Assembly: GCF_000281045.1 (NCBI RefSeq)
Contig: NW_008246108.1
Location: 1 to 42,816 of the forward strand
From: Saprolegnia diclina VS20
Taxonomy: Eukaryota; Oomycota; Saprolegniomycetes; Saprolegniales; Saprolegniaceae
Length of the DNA stretch: 42,816 nucleotides
Direction of reading: 5' to 3'
Position numbers and translations under genes: made by a program. The stretch's first letter is position 1. Each line of letters opens with the position of its first letter. Positions 41,645 through 42,816 of this stretch are shown here, one piece after another. The notes beneath the pieces were generated by a model. The model searched no databases. It had not been told where the DNA came from and worked only from the letters and a program-made list of their open reading frames with translations.

Positions 41645-42816
41645 ATGCGGATCATCATCGCTCTCTCTGCGCTTGCCGCCGCGTCGGTCAGCGCCCGCTC
41701 GATGGCCGACGACCTTGTCCAACAGCTCTTTGAGATACACAACCAAGAGCGCCAGAAGAACGGCGTCGCGCCATACTCGTGCCTCGACTCGCAGCTCAGT
41801 GAGCTCAGCATGGACCACGTCAAGTACGAGGTCTCGATCGACAACATCAACCACGACGGCTTTAGCGAGCGCTGCAACAAGGTGGGGCAGGTCGCTTGCG
41901 GTGAGAACACCTTGTACGACATGAAGGGCGATGCCGCCAAGTTCACGACAAGCTGGATGAACTCGCCGGGGCACCGCAAGAACATTTTGAACGGCGCGTT
42001 CAAGCACGCGGGCTTTGCAGTGCAGCAGTCGTCGAAATCGGGCAAGTGGTTTGCGACAGCCATGTTTGCCGACTCGAACCCCAACCCCAACACCTGCGGC
42101 GGCCCCAAGCCGACGCCCAAGCCCAAGCCCACAAAGAAGCCTACGGTTGTCCCGACGACCGACCCGACGACCGCGCCGCCGCTGCCCAAGCCCACCAAGA
42201 AACCCACAACCAAACCAACACTGCCGCCCACGGAAGCTCCGACCGATGACCCCGACGACGGTAGTTCGGATACCGATGAGCCCACGACGGCGCCGCCGCT
42301 GCCGAAGCCGACCAAAAAGCCGACCAAGAAGCCAACGCTGCGGCCCACGGAGGCTCCGACCGACGCCCCGGACGACGGTGATGACCCCACGACGGCGCCA
42401 CCGCTACCCAAGCCGACCAAGAAGCCGACGAGCAAGCCGACGGCCAAGCCGGACGACAAGCTGTCGCAGCTCTTTGACTACCACAACGCCGAACGTAAAA
42501 AGGTGGGTCTCCCACCCTTCGAGTGCTTGGACACAAAGCTGAGCGCCATGGCGCTCGAGCACGTTAAGTACGAGATCAAGCTCGGCGACATCAACCACGA
42601 CGGCTGGCTTGAGCGCTGCGCGGCCGCGGGCGCCGACCTCGCCAAGGGTGGCAAGTGCAGCGAAAATACGTTGTGGGACTACGACGGGATTCCCAAGTCG
42701 ATGACGGAGGCGTGGATGAGCAGCTCGGGGCACCGCGCCAACATTGTGAGCCGCGACTTCAACCATGTGGGCTTTGGCGTCGAGCAAGGTCCGGACAAGC
42801 GCTGGTTTGCGACGGC
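41645..42816 (+). CDS. Secreted two-CAP-domain protein, 3' end beyond the window
   Basis: The open frame runs from ATG 41645 off the end of the window (390 complete codons), with no stop or intron. The signal peptide is MRIIIALSALAAASVSA. CAP domain 1 (about residues 22-145) is nearly the same as in the preceding gene, with GENTLYDMKGDAAKF and SPGHRKNILNGAF. The linker (about 150-275) contains three copies of a roughly 35-residue unit built on TTAPPLPKPTKKPT followed by PTEAPTD and an Asp-rich stretch. CAP domain 2 starts about residue 277 (LSQLFDYHNAERKK), has an insertion before CSENTLWDYDG, and is cut shortly after VGFGVEQGPDKRWFAT. The two genes are a tandem duplication whose first domains have stayed closer to each other than the second domains and linkers. 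Confidence 0.92.
   Translation, partial: MRIIIALSALAAASVSARSMADDLVQQLFEIHNQERQKNGVAPYSCLDSQLSELSMDHVKYEVSIDNINHDGFSERCNKVGQVACGENTLYDMKGDAAKFTTSWMNSPGHRKNILNGAFKHAGFAVQQSSKSGKWFATAMFADSNPNPNTCGGPKPTPKPKPTKKPTVVPTTDPTTAPPLPKPTKKPTTKPTLPPTEAPTDDPDDGSSDTDEPTTAPPLPKPTKKPTKKPTLRPTEAPTDAPDDGDDPTTAPPLPKPTKKPTSKPTAKPDDKLSQLFDYHNAERKKVGLPPFECLDTKLSAMALEHVKYEIKLGDINHDGWLERCAAAGADLAKGGKCSENTLWDYDGIPKSMTEAWMSSSGHRANIVSRDFNHVGFGVEQGPDKRWFAT

Noticed and set aside
1-42816. tRNA, rRNA, CRISPR or operon structures
   Set aside because: I saw no cloverleaf, rRNA core motif or direct-repeat array. The gene structure is eukaryotic throughout.

Overview
The window reads as nuclear DNA of an oomycete, most likely a member of the Saprolegniales (Aphanomyces/Saprolegnia/Achlya type). 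The grounds are eukaryotic genes cut by many very short introns (mostly 41-60 nt, GT..AG), GC-rich coding sequence with poorer intergenic DNA, ankyrin and F-box-like leucine-rich-repeat genes of the water-mould kind, and bacterial-type CAP proteins on Pro/Thr-rich linkers. The genus is inference. All exon structures below were worked out by hand from splice signals and reading frame. In every spliced model reported as a CDS the exon lengths add up to a multiple of three, except the last CAP gene, which runs off the window.

Left part (1-9,370): a 12-exon gene of uncertain function on the + strand; a 16-exon dimethylglycine dehydrogenase gene convergent with it on the - strand; a degraded transposase-like patch; a small 7-exon acidic-protein gene whose last exon holds a perfect 23-bp inverted repeat; and a decayed ankyrin-repeat gene.

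Middle (9,369-29,432): nearly all housekeeping genes on the - strand. They are cytoplasmic dynein intermediate chain (13 exons), a PTC7-like PP2C phosphatase (single exon), exportin-1/CRM1 (7 exons), a single-exon leucine-rich-repeat protein, a 1,283-residue coiled-coil protein (16 exons), a coiled-coil pseudogene fragment on the + strand, and a second leucine-rich-repeat protein related to the first.

Right part (29,433-42,816): lineage-specific, duplicated genes. A head-to-head pair of paralogues (349 and 386 aa) keeps all four intron positions and phases, and each protein has an N-terminal presequence and internal repeats. It is followed by four tandem, intronless paralogues of 135-141 aa with a CxC motif, a central GRRVPF..QV..WK block, a CxxCxC knuckle and an invariant C-terminal DEY. 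I do not recognise this family, and it is the best candidate for something undescribed. Last come two secreted proteins, each with paired CAP domains; the second is cut off by the window end.

The genes do not form a pathway. The organising theme is a conserved housekeeping block next to a zone of local duplication (inverted pair, tandem quartet, CAP pair).
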